A stretch of 13,444 nucleotides of DNA from an uncultured Bacilli bacterium. Lineage in GTDB: Bacteria > Bacillota_I > Bacilli_A > RF39 > UBA660. Every line of letters starts with the position of its first letter. Positions within the stretch are counted from its first letter, which is position 1. The translations under genes and the position numbers were made by a program. The DNA lies in assembly GCA_944351345.1 (NCBI GenBank), contig CALVPO010000036.1, positions 1 through 13,444 on the forward strand, given 5' to 3'. This document shows positions 1 to 8,565 of the stretch, piece by piece. The notes beneath the pieces are model-generated. The model ran no database searches, had not been told where the DNA came from, and saw nothing but the letters and a program-made list of their open reading frames with translations.

Positions 1-2152
1 CATCTAATACTTTTTTTGTTGCTATACCTTTACTAGAAGTACGCATACCTTTTATTACTTTACTTGCTTGATATCCTGAGTCAAAGATATTTATTAATGC
101 CTCATCGTTATTAGTATAACCTTGCAATTTTAATTTATCTTCTTTTAATTCATTATAAGTATGCTTGTTATCTATAGAAATCTCACTATTTAAAATTTTT
201 TGGAGATAAAAACCTACTATTCTTATGTTAGGAAACTTTTGTTTAGTTAAGTATATATATACTGGTAATTGTAAATCTAATCCATAAATAGAATTGTTTA
301 AATTAAGATCTGGATTACCTGTTTTATAATCAATTATTGCTGCTATTTTATTTTGGCTATCTAACATTATTTTATCTATAAATCCCTTAAAAATAATTTT
401 CATGTTATCTATACTTTTATCAACTTCTATTTTTTCTTCATATAAACTATTTTCTAGACTAGAATATTCGTATTGTTTCTTTATAGTCGATATTACAAAT
501 TTTAATTCTTCTAATAGATTGTTTAGAAAAAATAGTTCTTTAGCATTGAATTTATAAGTTTGTTTGTTTATAAATTTATTATATTCTGATTCTATATCAA
601 TATCTTTTTGAAAACATATAGATAAAATATAATGGAACAGATTTCCAATTATAGTATAAAATGTCTCTTCATAGATATTTAATTTTAATATATTTGATAA
701 ATAATATTTAAAGGCACAATGATAGTAATTGTTTAGAGCACTATAAGATAGAATTAATTGGTTATTTATTAGTTTTTTTAATTTATCTTTGTCTATTTTG
801 TTATATTGATTATTATAAGTCATATAATCTAAATCTTTATAACTATTATATAGTAATTCTAGATTTTTTGACTTAGTATTATATTTTATTAATGTATCAA
901 TACTTTTAGTTAATTCTATTTTGTTATACATGTTTGAATAATTATAAATTGGATCTGGTGTTTGTATTTCTAATTTTAATTCATCATTTAAACTTGATAA
1001 ATAGAATTCCCCAGTATGACTAGTTTTTTTATAAGTTATTATTAAGTTTTTACAATGTTTTATATTATATAGCCATTCTTCTGTATTTTTCTTATTAATA
1101 TCGTTAGTATTATCTATTTCTAGCAAGTCTTTTTGATGATTATTTAAATAGTCTTCATCTTTTTTTGTTTTAGGAATTATTCCTTGGTTAAAACTCATCA
1201 AAAAGACATAATCGTTAGTACTAGCTTCTTCTAAAGTATTTATAATTTTAATTTCATTTGTATAATTATTGGTATTGATTGTTTTCTGCTTGAAATCATG
1301 AATTATCATTTCTTTAGCATTTAAAATGTTATTACACCAAACATATTTGTTGATTATACTAATAATTGAATTATAAATAGTACATATATTTTCGTTAGCT
1401 AAATTATAATTATCTTTAATATAGTTTAGAGTATCCTCTATATTAGTAGTCATATTTTTTAGAAAATCAGAAGCTATTTTAGTTGCGTATAATTTAGTAT
1501 TATTAAAACTTATAGGTATTTTAAAAAATTTAAATATTCTTTTTATAGTAGTTGTATATTCATCATTTATTCCACATAATTTTATATTATTTATATTTAT
1601 TCCATCATTTATTAATTTGCATATGTTACTAGCAACGTAAGATACTTCTTCTTCTAGAGTATTAAATTCATAAATATTTTGATGTTGATATTCTTCTTTT
1701 GTTTCATTATAAATATCTACATTGGTAATTTTTTTTAATTCATTAATTAATTTTAAATCAAACTTTGACAAAAAATAATGATTATAAATAATTATATTTC
1801 TATTCTTTAAGCTATTTTTGAATAAATTATTATAATATAATAGGTTTTCTTTAGTTAATTCTTCTTTTAAATCTATTAGTTTTTTTATTTTTTTATCATT
1901 ATAATCTTTATCTTCTACATAATATAAATTATTTAAGTATTTTATAGCTACATCATAGTTATAATGATATTTATTAATTAAATAATAAATAGTTTTTTCA
2001 TCATATTTGAAATATAATTGTTCTCTTAATTCTTTTAAAGTCATAAATTTTATATTTAAAAAACTTTTTTCTCTTATTTCTTCTATAATTTTATTTTTAG
2101 TATTGTTTTTTAAAACTAATATAGTATTATCTTTTAATTTGGCTGTTATCAT
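1..2152 (-). CDS. AddB/RexB-like PD-(D/E)XK nuclease, helicase-like subunit (3' end off window)
   Basis: Probable nuclease subunit of an AddAB-type double-strand-break resection complex. The first 717 codons are visible and the frame is still open at the window edge. The ATG at 2152 follows a strong SD (GGAGG, spacing 5). The middle has helicase-superfamily-1-like signatures: 'EEVSYVASNICKLINDGIN' and 'NDYVFLMSFNQGIIP'. From about residue 466 comes the AddB/RecB nuclease entry motif 'LSYSALNNYYHCAFKYYL'; Cys479 could be the first iron-sulphur cysteine. Next come nuclease residues Asp593 (GFIDK), Asp608-x-Lys610 (IIDYKTGN) and Gln628 (LDLQLPVYIYL). The other three cluster cysteines would lie beyond the edge. 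I see no Walker A (GxGKT) motif in the N-terminus, so ATPase activity here is doubtful. It has its own strong promoter. The nuclease fold is sure; the AddB assignment is likely but rests on a partial sequence. Confidence 0.8.
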   Translation of the reverse strand, partial: MITAKLKDNTILVLKNNTKNKIIEEIREKSFLNIKFMTLKELREQLYFKYDEKTIYYLINKYHYNYDVAIKYLNNLYYVEDKDYNDKKIKKLIDLKEELTKENLLYYNNLFKNSLKNRNIIIYNHYFLSKFDLKLINELKKITNVDIYNETKEEYQHQNIYEFNTLEEEVSYVASNICKLINDGININNIKLCGINDEYTTTIKRIFKFFKIPISFNNTKLYATKIASDFLKNMTTNIEDTLNYIKDNYNLANENICTIYNSIISIINKYVWCNNILNAKEMIIHDFKQKTINTNNYTNEIKIINTLEEASTNDYVFLMSFNQGIIPKTKKDEDYLNNHQKDLLEIDNTNDINKKNTEEWLYNIKHCKNLIITYKKTSHTGEFYLSSLNDELKLEIQTPDPIYNYSNMYNKIELTKSIDTLIKYNTKSKNLELLYNSYKDLDYMTYNNQYNKIDKDKLKKLINNQLILSYSALNNYYHCAFKYYLSNILKLNIYEETFYTIIGNLFHYILSICFQKDIDIESEYNKFINKQTYKFNAKELFFLNNLLEELKFVISTIKKQYEYSSLENSLYEEKIEVDKSIDNMKIIFKGFIDKIMLDSQNKIAAIIDYKTGNPDLNLNNSIYGLDLQLPVYIYLTKQKFPNIRIVGFYLQKILNSEISIDNKHTYNELKEDKLKLQGYTNNDEALINIFDSGYQASKVIKGMRTSSKGIATKKVLD

Positions 2153-2190
2153 GTTTACCTCCGGATTTGATATTTGTAATATTTAAGTTC

Positions 2191-2219
2191 ATTATAACAA
2201 TGATAGAAAAAGAAGTCAA
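2191..2219 (-). promoter_or_regulatory. Sigma-A-type promoter of the AddB-like gene
   Basis: On the minus strand TTGACT (2219-2214), a 17-base spacer and a perfect TATAAT (2196-2191) lie about 40 bases upstream of the ATG at 2152. The -35 box overlaps the downstream arm of the plsC terminator. Confidence 0.8.
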
Positions 2220-2256
2220 TATTTTATGAACAATTGTTTGTGTTTGGGTGACTTCT
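2207..2256 (-). terminator. Rho-independent-like terminator after plsC
   Basis: A perfect 8-bp inverted repeat (AGAAGTCA at 2256-2249, TGACTTCT at 2218-2211) is followed by TTTTCT on the minus strand, just after the plsC stop. The loop is long (about 30 bases) and contains a small AACAATTGTT palindrome, so it is weaker than a classical terminator. Confidence 0.55.
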
Positions 2257-2264
2257 ATTATATA

Positions 2265-2867
2265 TTAATTATTTTTATTAGATATATTTAAATTTAATTT
2301 CATTAATTTTTCTACTTCTTTATATAATTTATTATTAGCTTCTTCTAAAGACATATCACCTACTTTAAAGGGAGTTCCATATCTTATTGTTAAATTTTTA
2401 CTTCTAAATTTATAGTTACCAGTTAACCCAAATGGTACAATAGTAGCATTAGTTTTTTTTGCCATAGATACAGTACCAAATTTGAATGGTAATAAAAATA
2501 TATCTTTTGTTTTATTTCTTGTTCCTTCAGGGAAAATACCTATTACTTTGTTTTCATTTAATATATCTATAGCACTATTTAGAGCATTTTTGTCATGAAT
2601 TTTTCTATTTACCGGTATTATTCCCATGTTTTGAAAAATAATTTTTTTAAATCCTTTAATTAAACTATCTTTAGCTAGAAAATGAATTGTCCTTTTAGTT
2701 GAAGATATTAATAATAAGCAATCTAAATTACTAGTATGATTTCCTACTAAAATACACTTGCCTTCTTTAGGAATATTTTCTAAACCTATATATGTTGGTT
2801 TAAATATAAAATTAAATAGAATTTTTATTATTGGTCTTACTATTCTATATAATATTGGTTCTTTCAT
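2265..2867 (-). CDS. plsC: 1-acyl-sn-glycerol-3-phosphate acyltransferase (PlsC/LPLAT family)
   Basis: Membrane-associated acyltransferase that would add the second acyl chain to lysophosphatidic acid, giving phosphatidic acid for phospholipid synthesis. The 200-residue protein has the family motifs in order: NHTSNLD at 43-49 (catalytic HX4D, His44 and Asp49), GIIPVNR at 82-88, FPEGTR at 112-117 and VPFGL near 144. The hydrophobic N-terminus (residues 5-22) fits membrane attachment. The ATG at 2867 is chosen because AAGAAGGA lies just upstream; the longer frame from GTG at 2894 has no SD and starts upstream of the probable transcription start. It is flanked by terminators and is probably monocistronic. 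Acyl-donor specificity cannot be read from the sequence. Confidence 0.9.
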   Translation of the reverse strand: MKEPILYRIVRPIIKILFNFIFKPTYIGLENIPKEGKCILVGNHTSNLDCLLLISSTKRTIHFLAKDSLIKGFKKIIFQNMGIIPVNRKIHDKNALNSAIDILNENKVIGIFPEGTRNKTKDIFLLPFKFGTVSMAKKTNATIVPFGLTGNYKFRSKNLTIRYGTPFKVGDMSLEEANNKLYKEVEKLMKLNLNISNKNN

Positions 2868-2885
2868 ATATCCTTCTTGTAGATA

Positions 2886-2914
2886 ATTATACACCTATTT
2901 TTAGATAATATAAA
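2886..2914 (-). promoter_or_regulatory. Possible promoter of plsC
   Basis: Minus-strand TTTATA (2914-2909), 17 bases, TATAAT (2891-2886). The -10 is perfect and the -35 matches 4 of 6. It predicts a very short leader carrying the SD of plsC. Confidence 0.45.
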
Positions 2915-2949
2915 TAAAAAATACTTTCATTTTCATAAACGAAAGTATT
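2915..2949 (-). terminator. Rho-independent terminator after the deacetylase gene
   Basis: Perfect 9-bp stem on the minus strand (AATACTTTC at 2949-2941, GAAAGTATT at 2928-2920), 12-base loop, then a T run. It lies about 50 bases past the deacetylase stop. Confidence 0.8.
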
Positions 2950-2999
2950 ATAAACTTAATCTATTGTTTCTTCTAAATATTCATTTGTTATTTTATCAA

Positions 3000-4412
3000 C
3001 TAATTATTTACTCCATGAGTTATTTGAGGGGTATTCATAGTTATATTAGAAAAAGTATAGCCATTATTTTTCCCGTATTGAATAATTTTTCTTAAGGCGT
3101 TTAATGTATAATAATTATTTTCAAAATCATGCATTAAGATAACATTAATACGATTGTGTCTTAGATTACTAATAACATTGTTATATACTTCAGTACTTGA
3201 TTTAGCTCCAGCAGCATCTTCTGCTGAAACATTCCAATCAAAATATCTATATCCTTGTTTTGTTACTTCCCTTGTTAAATAACTCATTACTCCTTTAGTA
3301 TAATTTTTACTTACAGTATTAGAACTTCCACCTGGGAAACGTATTATTTTACTATTAATCCCTGTAATAGAATTTACTTTTTTAGATATTTTATTTAAGT
3401 CATCTAAATAAGCATTGTTGCTTGAATAAACATCTGCATAATTATGACTATAACTATGAAGTCCTACTGTATGTCCTTCGTCATATTCTCTTTTGATTAA
3501 ATAATTTAGATTATCAGATTTATTTATTACAAAAAAAGTTGCTTTTATATTTTCTTCTTTTAGGATATCTAAAATTTTACCAGTTATAGTACTACTTGGT
3601 CCATCATCAAAGGTTAGATATATAGTTCCGCTATGAGTTATATTTTGATATATTACATTTATAGTTCTTTTTACTTCCGTTGTATTTCCAGCATCATCTG
3701 TTACCTTGTATGTTATAACATAAACACCTATTTGATTAGGATTTACTGACCCACTAACATCAATTTTATTTGCGACATTGCTATCACAATTATCAGTAAC
3801 TTCATAGCCAGGATCTCTAAATGTACTACCTAAATAAATTGTCATATTATTATAACCATTTAATCTAATAGTTGGTGGTTCTTTATCCTCATAAATTAGC
3901 TTTCTTTTTTTTGTAGTTAAATTACCAAAAGTATCTTTAACACTATAAATTATTTCATTATCTTTTTCTATGCGCTCTACTTTCTTTGTTAAGTCTCCAT
4001 CATAATTATCAGAAGCACTAAATCCTTCTTCTGTATATTTAGTATTAGGACATACTGTTACTTCTTCTTTTCCATTTAAATTAATAGCAGGATATTCTTT
4101 ATCCACTACTCTAATTGTTCTAGTTTTTTTTACATTAAAAATTAAATATTTTATTTCATAAGTTATTGTATAATTACCTACTTTATCTGTATTTAAATTA
4201 CTTTTTACTTTTACTTTATCTGTTATATCTTTATTTATTACATAGGATTTATATCCTGGTTCTTTATATTCAGTATTTACTTCTATATCTATATCTTTAT
4301 CTGTTAAATATAATTTTGGTGTTAAAACTATACAAGTTATAAAACTAGCTAGTGCTAAAACTACCAAAATTATAATTGCTATTATAATTATTTTTTTGTA
4401 CTGCTTAAGCAT
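3000..4412 (-). CDS. Membrane-anchored polysaccharide deacetylase with bacterial Ig-like (DUF5011-type) domains
   Basis: Predicted cell-surface carbohydrate esterase 4 (NodB) enzyme that removes N-acetyl groups from peptidoglycan or another wall glycan. The 470-residue protein has a cytoplasmic basic tip (MLKQYKK), one transmembrane anchor at about 8-30, then two or three Ig-like domains at about 35-255 with repeated 'EPGY/DPGY...VGNYTITY' and 'DDAGN' signatures. The NodB domain begins at about 262. Visible catalytic motifs are TFDDGP (267-272; Asp269/Asp270), HSYSH (319-323, metal-binding HxxxH), RFPGGSSN (358-365), DWN (392-394) and LMHD (426-429, His428). All key residues are present, so it should be active. 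Start choice: ATG 4412 has GGTAGTGAT upstream and a promoter ends just before it; in-frame TTG 4460 and ATG 4442 lie upstream of that transcription start. Substrate is inferred from the family. Confidence 0.9.
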   Translation of the reverse strand: MLKQYKKIIIIAIIILVVLALASFITCIVLTPKLYLTDKDIDIEVNTEYKEPGYKSYVINKDITDKVKVKSNLNTDKVGNYTITYEIKYLIFNVKKTRTIRVVDKEYPAINLNGKEEVTVCPNTKYTEEGFSASDNYDGDLTKKVERIEKDNEIIYSVKDTFGNLTTKKRKLIYEDKEPPTIRLNGYNNMTIYLGSTFRDPGYEVTDNCDSNVANKIDVSGSVNPNQIGVYVITYKVTDDAGNTTEVKRTINVIYQNITHSGTIYLTFDDGPSSTITGKILDILKEENIKATFFVINKSDNLNYLIKREYDEGHTVGLHSYSHNYADVYSSNNAYLDDLNKISKKVNSITGINSKIIRFPGGSSNTVSKNYTKGVMSYLTREVTKQGYRYFDWNVSAEDAAGAKSSTEVYNNVISNLRHNRINVILMHDFENNYYTLNALRKIIQYGKNNGYTFSNITMNTPQITHGVNN

Positions 4413-4432
4413 TTTATCACTACCTATTAATA

Positions 4433-4460
4433 ATTTTACCATACTTATATTATTTATCAA
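4433..4460 (-). promoter_or_regulatory. Extended -10 promoter of the deacetylase gene
   Basis: Minus-strand TTGATA (4460-4455), 16 bases, TAAAAT (4438-4433), with TGG directly before the -10 (TGn extension). Transcription would begin near 4426, about 14 bases before the ATG at 4412, which decides that start. Confidence 0.55.
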
Positions 4461-4515
4461 TATTTTTATTATATACTTTACATTTATTAATATTAATAAT
4501 GTATTTTAAACACAG

Positions 4516-4542
4516 AAAAAAGAAATACAATTATATATTTCT
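4516..4542 (-). terminator. Rho-independent terminator closing the hexomutase-priA-PRC operon
   Basis: Perfect 7-bp stem AGAAATA/TATTTCT (4542-4536 and 4527-4521) with an 8-base loop and a following T run on the minus strand, starting 2 bases past the stop of the PRC-barrel gene. Confidence 0.75.
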
Positions 4543-4544
4543 TA

Positions 4545-4787
4545 TTAATCTAAGGTATGATTGCAGTCTACTAATATTATATCATCACCTATTTTTATTA
4601 TTTGGTTCCAAGTTAAATCTATATTATCTTTACTTTGAGCAAATAATCTTTTAGTAGGTTTTCTATCTTCTAATAATAATTTAGATATTCCACCTTTTCT
4701 ATCTATTATTACATCTATTATAGCCCCTACTCTTCTACCAGTAGAAATATCTATTACTTCTTTATCTTGAAGTTCTGACAAATTCAT
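4545..4787 (-). CDS. YlmC/YmxH-family PRC-barrel protein
   Basis: An 80-residue single-domain PRC-barrel protein. It shows the family pattern: N-terminal 'LSELQDKEVIDISTGRRVG', central 'IIDRKGGISKLLLED' and C-terminal 'WNQIIKIGDDIILVD'. The family is usually labelled a sporulation protein because it is conserved in endospore-forming Firmicutes, but its biochemical role is unknown. The ATG at 4787 follows an AGGTGAT SD. It lies 50 bases after priA with a terminator directly behind it, so it is probably the last gene of the hexomutase-priA transcript. This family hints that the organism descends from spore-formers; by itself it does not prove sporulation. Confidence 0.85.
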   Translation of the reverse strand: MNLSELQDKEVIDISTGRRVGAIIDVIIDRKGGISKLLLEDRKPTKRLFAQSKDNIDLTWNQIIKIGDDIILVDCNHTLD

Positions 4788-4837
4788 ATTATCACCTAAT
4801 AAATTGTATTATTTTTATAATTGTTTTATGTGATATT

Positions 4838-7018
4838 TTATAATCTATTGGGATTAATATCTATTTCTACATTTACTTTATTATTGGTTTTATAATGTTC
4901 ATTTAGATTATATAATGTTTGTTTTAATTTATTATCTTGTTTATATTTTATGATGCATTGTTGTTTGTAGATGTTATTTATTCTAAATATATTGGCCATA
5001 GTTGGACCTAATACATAAGTTGTAGGACTTAGATTATTTCTTAAGTAATCTCCTACTTTTTTTGCGGCTTTAAAGCTTAATTCATAATCTTTAGTAGAAA
5101 TACTTACTAATATTATATAGTAATAAGGGCTATAATTTAATTGTTTTCTTATTTTCATTTCTTCTAGATAAAAAGATAGATAATCGTGTTTACTGGCTAA
5201 GACGATACTATAATGATTATTATTATATGTCTGGATTATTACTTCTCCTGGTTTATCAGCACGTCCTGCTCTACCTGATACTTGTGATAGTAATTGAAAA
5301 GTTCTTTCACTACTTCTAAAATCAGGAAAATTTAGACTAGCATCAGCATTTATTACTCCTACTAAAGTTACTAAAGGAAAATCAAGTCCTTTTGCTATCA
5401 TTTGAGTTCCTACTAAGATATCATATTCATGATTAGCAAAGGAATCAATAATTTTTTGATGAGCTCCTTTTTTAGAAGTTGTATCCATATCCATTCTAAT
5501 TATTCTGGCACTATATTTTTTCTTTAATTCTTCTTCTAATCTTTCTGTTCCTAGACCATAATCTTTTAAATCTGTACTGCCACAAGCTTTACATTTGTTA
5601 TACTTTAATGTTGCATATCCACAGTAATGACATCTTAACATATTGCTATTTTTATGATAAGTCAGACTTATATCACAATTTGGACATTTAGCAGTTTCAC
5701 CGCATTTATTACAAGTTAACATAGAGGAATATCCCCTTCTATTAAGAAGTAATATTATTTGTTCTTGTTTAGCTAATTTTTCTTTTATCAAAGTATCTAA
5801 TGGTTCAGATATTATGAAGTTTCCTTTTTTTAATTCTTCTTTCATATCAACAATAGAAACTTTAGGTAAGTGACCAGCTCCAGCTCTTTTAGTTAGAGTT
5901 AGTAGTTCATATACTTTGTTAGCGGCTCTAGCCATGCTTTCTAGTGAAGGGGTAGCACTTCCTAATAATACGGGACATTTATGATATTGACTTCTTAGAA
6001 TGGCTATATCTCTAGCATGATACTTAGGATCATTATCTTGTTTATAAGTACTAGTATGTTCTTCATCTATTATTATTATTCCTATATTGGTTAAAGGCGC
6101 AAATATAGCACTTCTAGCGCCTACTACTATTTTAACTTGGCCTGAAGTTATTTTTCTATACTCATCATAACGTTCGGTATCACTTAATCCCGAGTGTAAA
6201 ATAGCTATGTTATTATTGAATCTTAAAGAAAATCTTTCTACTATTTGAGGAGTAAGACTGATTTCTGGTACTAGCATAATAGCAGTTTTTTCTTCTTTTA
6301 TGGCATTTTCTATTATATTCATATATACTTCTGTTTTGCCAGCTCCTGTTACACCATATAATAAGAATGTTTTAGGAGTACCAAAACTATTAGTAACCTT
6401 ATTTATTACAGATTGTTGATCATTATTAAGTATTACTTTTTTATCTTTGCTATTAGTATTATAGTTATATCTGTAATATTCTCTTTCTTCTATTTTTATT
6501 AAATTATGTTTTAGTAAGGTTTTGATGGTACTATCAAGTTTAGTTATTTTTAATTCTTTATTTTTAATTAAGTTAGTTAATATTTCTTTTTGCTTTGGAT
6601 ACTTACATTTTTTTAGATATTCTTCTAAGCTATTGGTATCATCTAGTAATATGTATTTATCCATTTTTTTATTTATTTTAGTTTTATGACTAGCTTTTAG
6701 AGCTTTTGGTAACATTACTTGATAGCATTTTATTTTAGATGATAAGGTTTTATTACTTATAATATTTCCTAGCTCTAACATTTCTTTATTTAATATTGGT
6801 TCTTCATCTATTAATTCTTTTATTTCCTTTAGTTCATAATCGATGTTATCTAAAGTATTTAGAATTTCTAAAATAAAGCCTTCTAGTATTTGTTTACCAA
6901 ACTCTACTGTAACTCTACAACCTACTTTTACTTTATTTTGTAAATCGTTAGGAATAATATATGTAAATGTTTTATCTACGTTTTTAACACCAATTTCAAC
7001 AATTATTTTAGCATACAT
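4838..7018 (-). CDS. priA: Primosomal protein N' (replication restart helicase PriA)
   Basis: Superfamily 2 3'-5' DNA helicase that recognises stalled or repaired forks and reloads the replicative helicase. The 726-residue protein has normal family length. In order: N-terminal 3'-DNA-end-binding domain (1-105), winged-helix region (about 120-185), Walker A GVTGAGKT (222-229), DEEH (318-321), SATPS (354-358), then the zinc module with eight cysteines at 436, 439, 445, 448, 463, 466, 476 and 479 for two zinc ions. Helicase motifs V/VI follow: GTQMIAKGLDFP (537-548) and QVSGRAGR (579-586). No key residue is missing. ATG 7018 has a strong SD (GGGAGGG). It starts 27 bases after the hexomutase stop with no terminator between, so the two are probably co-transcribed. 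Confidence 0.97.
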   Translation of the reverse strand: MYAKIIVEIGVKNVDKTFTYIIPNDLQNKVKVGCRVTVEFGKQILEGFILEILNTLDNIDYELKEIKELIDEEPILNKEMLELGNIISNKTLSSKIKCYQVMLPKALKASHKTKINKKMDKYILLDDTNSLEEYLKKCKYPKQKEILTNLIKNKELKITKLDSTIKTLLKHNLIKIEEREYYRYNYNTNSKDKKVILNNDQQSVINKVTNSFGTPKTFLLYGVTGAGKTEVYMNIIENAIKEEKTAIMLVPEISLTPQIVERFSLRFNNNIAILHSGLSDTERYDEYRKITSGQVKIVVGARSAIFAPLTNIGIIIIDEEHTSTYKQDNDPKYHARDIAILRSQYHKCPVLLGSATPSLESMARAANKVYELLTLTKRAGAGHLPKVSIVDMKEELKKGNFIISEPLDTLIKEKLAKQEQIILLLNRRGYSSMLTCNKCGETAKCPNCDISLTYHKNSNMLRCHYCGYATLKYNKCKACGSTDLKDYGLGTERLEEELKKKYSARIIRMDMDTTSKKGAHQKIIDSFANHEYDILVGTQMIAKGLDFPLVTLVGVINADASLNFPDFRSSERTFQLLSQVSGRAGRADKPGEVIIQTYNNNHYSIVLASKHDYLSFYLEEMKIRKQLNYSPYYYIILVSISTKDYELSFKAAKKVGDYLRNNLSPTTYVLGPTMANIFRINNIYKQQCIIKYKQDNKLKQTLYNLNEHYKTNNKVNVEIDINPNRL

Positions 7019-7045
7019 ATTTATCCCTCCCGTTTTTTATATTAT

Positions 7046-8425
7046 TTAGTTATTTGCTTCTAATTTTTTTAGTAATTCCAAAAATTCATTTTGGACCTCA
7101 TTTAGTCTATTTTCTGTTTTAGCTTCGAATCTGCAAGTAATGTTTGGTCCTGTATTAGAGGCTCTTACTAGAGCTGATGCATCTTCAAAGAACACTTTAA
7201 CGCCATCGATAGTTAGAATGTTATAATTTTTTTGTTGGCAATATTCTTTTACTTTATCAATAATGGTAAATTTGATATCATCATTAGTTGATATTTTTAT
7301 CTCTGGAGTACTGTAATATTTGCTAATACCCTTTAACATATCTGATAAGTTATTAGTTGCTTTTGAAAGTATTTCAATTAATCTTAAGGAAGCATATATT
7401 CCGTCATCATTACCATTAAAACGATCTCTAAAGAAAACATGACCAGATAATTCACCACCAAATGGGTAATCGCCTTCATAACTTTTTAGCTTTGTGTAAG
7501 AATTTCCTGTTCTATAGAATTCGTTAGCTACCCCTAATTTATCTAGTTCTTCTTTTAAAGTAAGACTACATTTTATATCATAGAATGTTTTTTTAGGAAC
7601 ATTAGTTTTTACTAAGTCACGCCATATTATTATCATGAATTTGTCAATATCAAGCATACGTCCTTCATTATCAACTACCCCTATTCTATCACCATCTCCA
7701 TCATAAGCAACACCTACATCAGCATTTTCCGCTATTACTTTCTTTTTTAGTTGCTCTAAATTGCTCTCTACAGCTGGATCTGGATGGTGATTTGGAAATG
7801 TTGGATCACTTTTATTAAATAGTGGCACCAAATCTAATTTGTCTTTAAATGTATTAAAAATATCATCTGCTACGATACAAGTAGTTCCATTACCACAATC
7901 ATATACTACTTTTAATTTTCTATTTCCTAAGTTTATCCCTTCTGTTATCATTTTTATATAATCTTGTTTTATATTTACGTCTTTAATAGTTCCTAAACTA
8001 TCACTTTCTATAAATTGTTTCTTTTCTATTATATCATATAGTTCTAAAGTTGATTTTCCAAAAGCATTATGAATTCCGTTATAAGAAAATTTAAAACCGT
8101 TATCATCTTTAGGATTGTGAGATGCTGTTATCATCATACCACATTTTATATTTAATAAATCCCAGCTATAATAGTACATTGGTGTTGTAACAAGACCTAA
8201 CCTTACTACATTAATTCCACATTCTGTTATTCCTTTTACGACATTTTTTTCTATTATTGGAGAACTGATTCTGTTATCATATCCTACTATGGTTGTATCT
8301 TTGCCAAGAGATGCTAATTTAGTTCCAAAAGCTTTACCTATCAAGTAAGATATTTCTTCATCTATATCTTTTCCATAAACTCCCCTTATATCATATTCTC
8401 TGAACATATATTTATTTAGTTTCAC
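7046..8425 (-). CDS. Phosphomannomutase/phosphoglucomutase (alpha-D-phosphohexomutase family)
   Basis: Cytosolic enzyme that moves phosphate between C6 and C1 of glucose or mannose, supplying sugar 1-phosphates for nucleotide-sugar, wall and capsule synthesis. The 459-residue protein has all four family loops: phosphoserine loop TASHNP (100-105, catalytic Ser102), magnesium loop DGDGDR (242-247), sugar-binding loop GGELSGH (323-329) and phosphate-binding loop RASNTGP (421-427). The GELSGH loop and overall length fit the bifunctional PMM/PGM type rather than GlmM, but the preferred sugar cannot be settled. GTG 8425 is chosen over the in-frame ATG 8407 because GAAGG sits 6 bases before the GTG while no SD precedes the ATG. 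It is first gene of an operon with priA, with its own promoter. Confidence 0.93.
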   Translation of the reverse strand: MKLNKYMFREYDIRGVYGKDIDEEISYLIGKAFGTKLASLGKDTTIVGYDNRISSPIIEKNVVKGITECGINVVRLGLVTTPMYYYSWDLLNIKCGMMITASHNPKDDNGFKFSYNGIHNAFGKSTLELYDIIEKKQFIESDSLGTIKDVNIKQDYIKMITEGINLGNRKLKVVYDCGNGTTCIVADDIFNTFKDKLDLVPLFNKSDPTFPNHHPDPAVESNLEQLKKKVIAENADVGVAYDGDGDRIGVVDNEGRMLDIDKFMIIIWRDLVKTNVPKKTFYDIKCSLTLKEELDKLGVANEFYRTGNSYTKLKSYEGDYPFGGELSGHVFFRDRFNGNDDGIYASLRLIEILSKATNNLSDMLKGISKYYSTPEIKISTNDDIKFTIIDKVKEYCQQKNYNILTIDGVKVFFEDASALVRASNTGPNITCRFEAKTENRLNEVQNEFLELLKKLEANN

Positions 8426-8449
8426 GTTATACCTTCTTTCTATAGTTTT

Positions 8450-8478
8450 AGTGTAACAAAATTATATTACTTTGGCAA
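8450..8478 (-). promoter_or_regulatory. Probable promoter of the hexomutase-priA operon
   Basis: Minus-strand TTGCCA (8478-8473; 5 of 6), 17 bases, TACACT (8455-8450; 4 of 6), about 25 bases before the GTG start. Confidence 0.45.
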
Positions 8479-8523
8479 GATAATTGTAATTATTTATGAG
8501 GATATGACTTAAATATGAAAAGT

Positions 8524-8562
8524 AAAAAATCCAGAAATTATATTTGAATTCCAAGATTTTTA
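8524..8562 (-). terminator. Terminator after the LysM repeats
   Basis: Minus-strand hairpin in which AAAATC and GGAAT on the rising side pair with ATTTC and GATTTT on the falling side, with one 2-base internal mismatch, followed by a T run. It starts 3 bases past the LysM stop. It also ends any transcript coming through the recombinase gene. Confidence 0.6.
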
Positions 8563-8565
8563 TAC

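Noticed and set aside
2950..2999. Possible short frame 'VDKITNEYLEETID' between the deacetylase stop and its terminator
   Set aside because: Only about 15 codons, no start codon or SD, preceded at once by a stop; could be a relic of a longer C-terminus but cannot be supported.
6843..7049. Plus-strand open frame of 68 codons
   Set aside because: It lies antisense within the well-supported 5' end of priA, has no SD or family resemblance and is a shadow frame.
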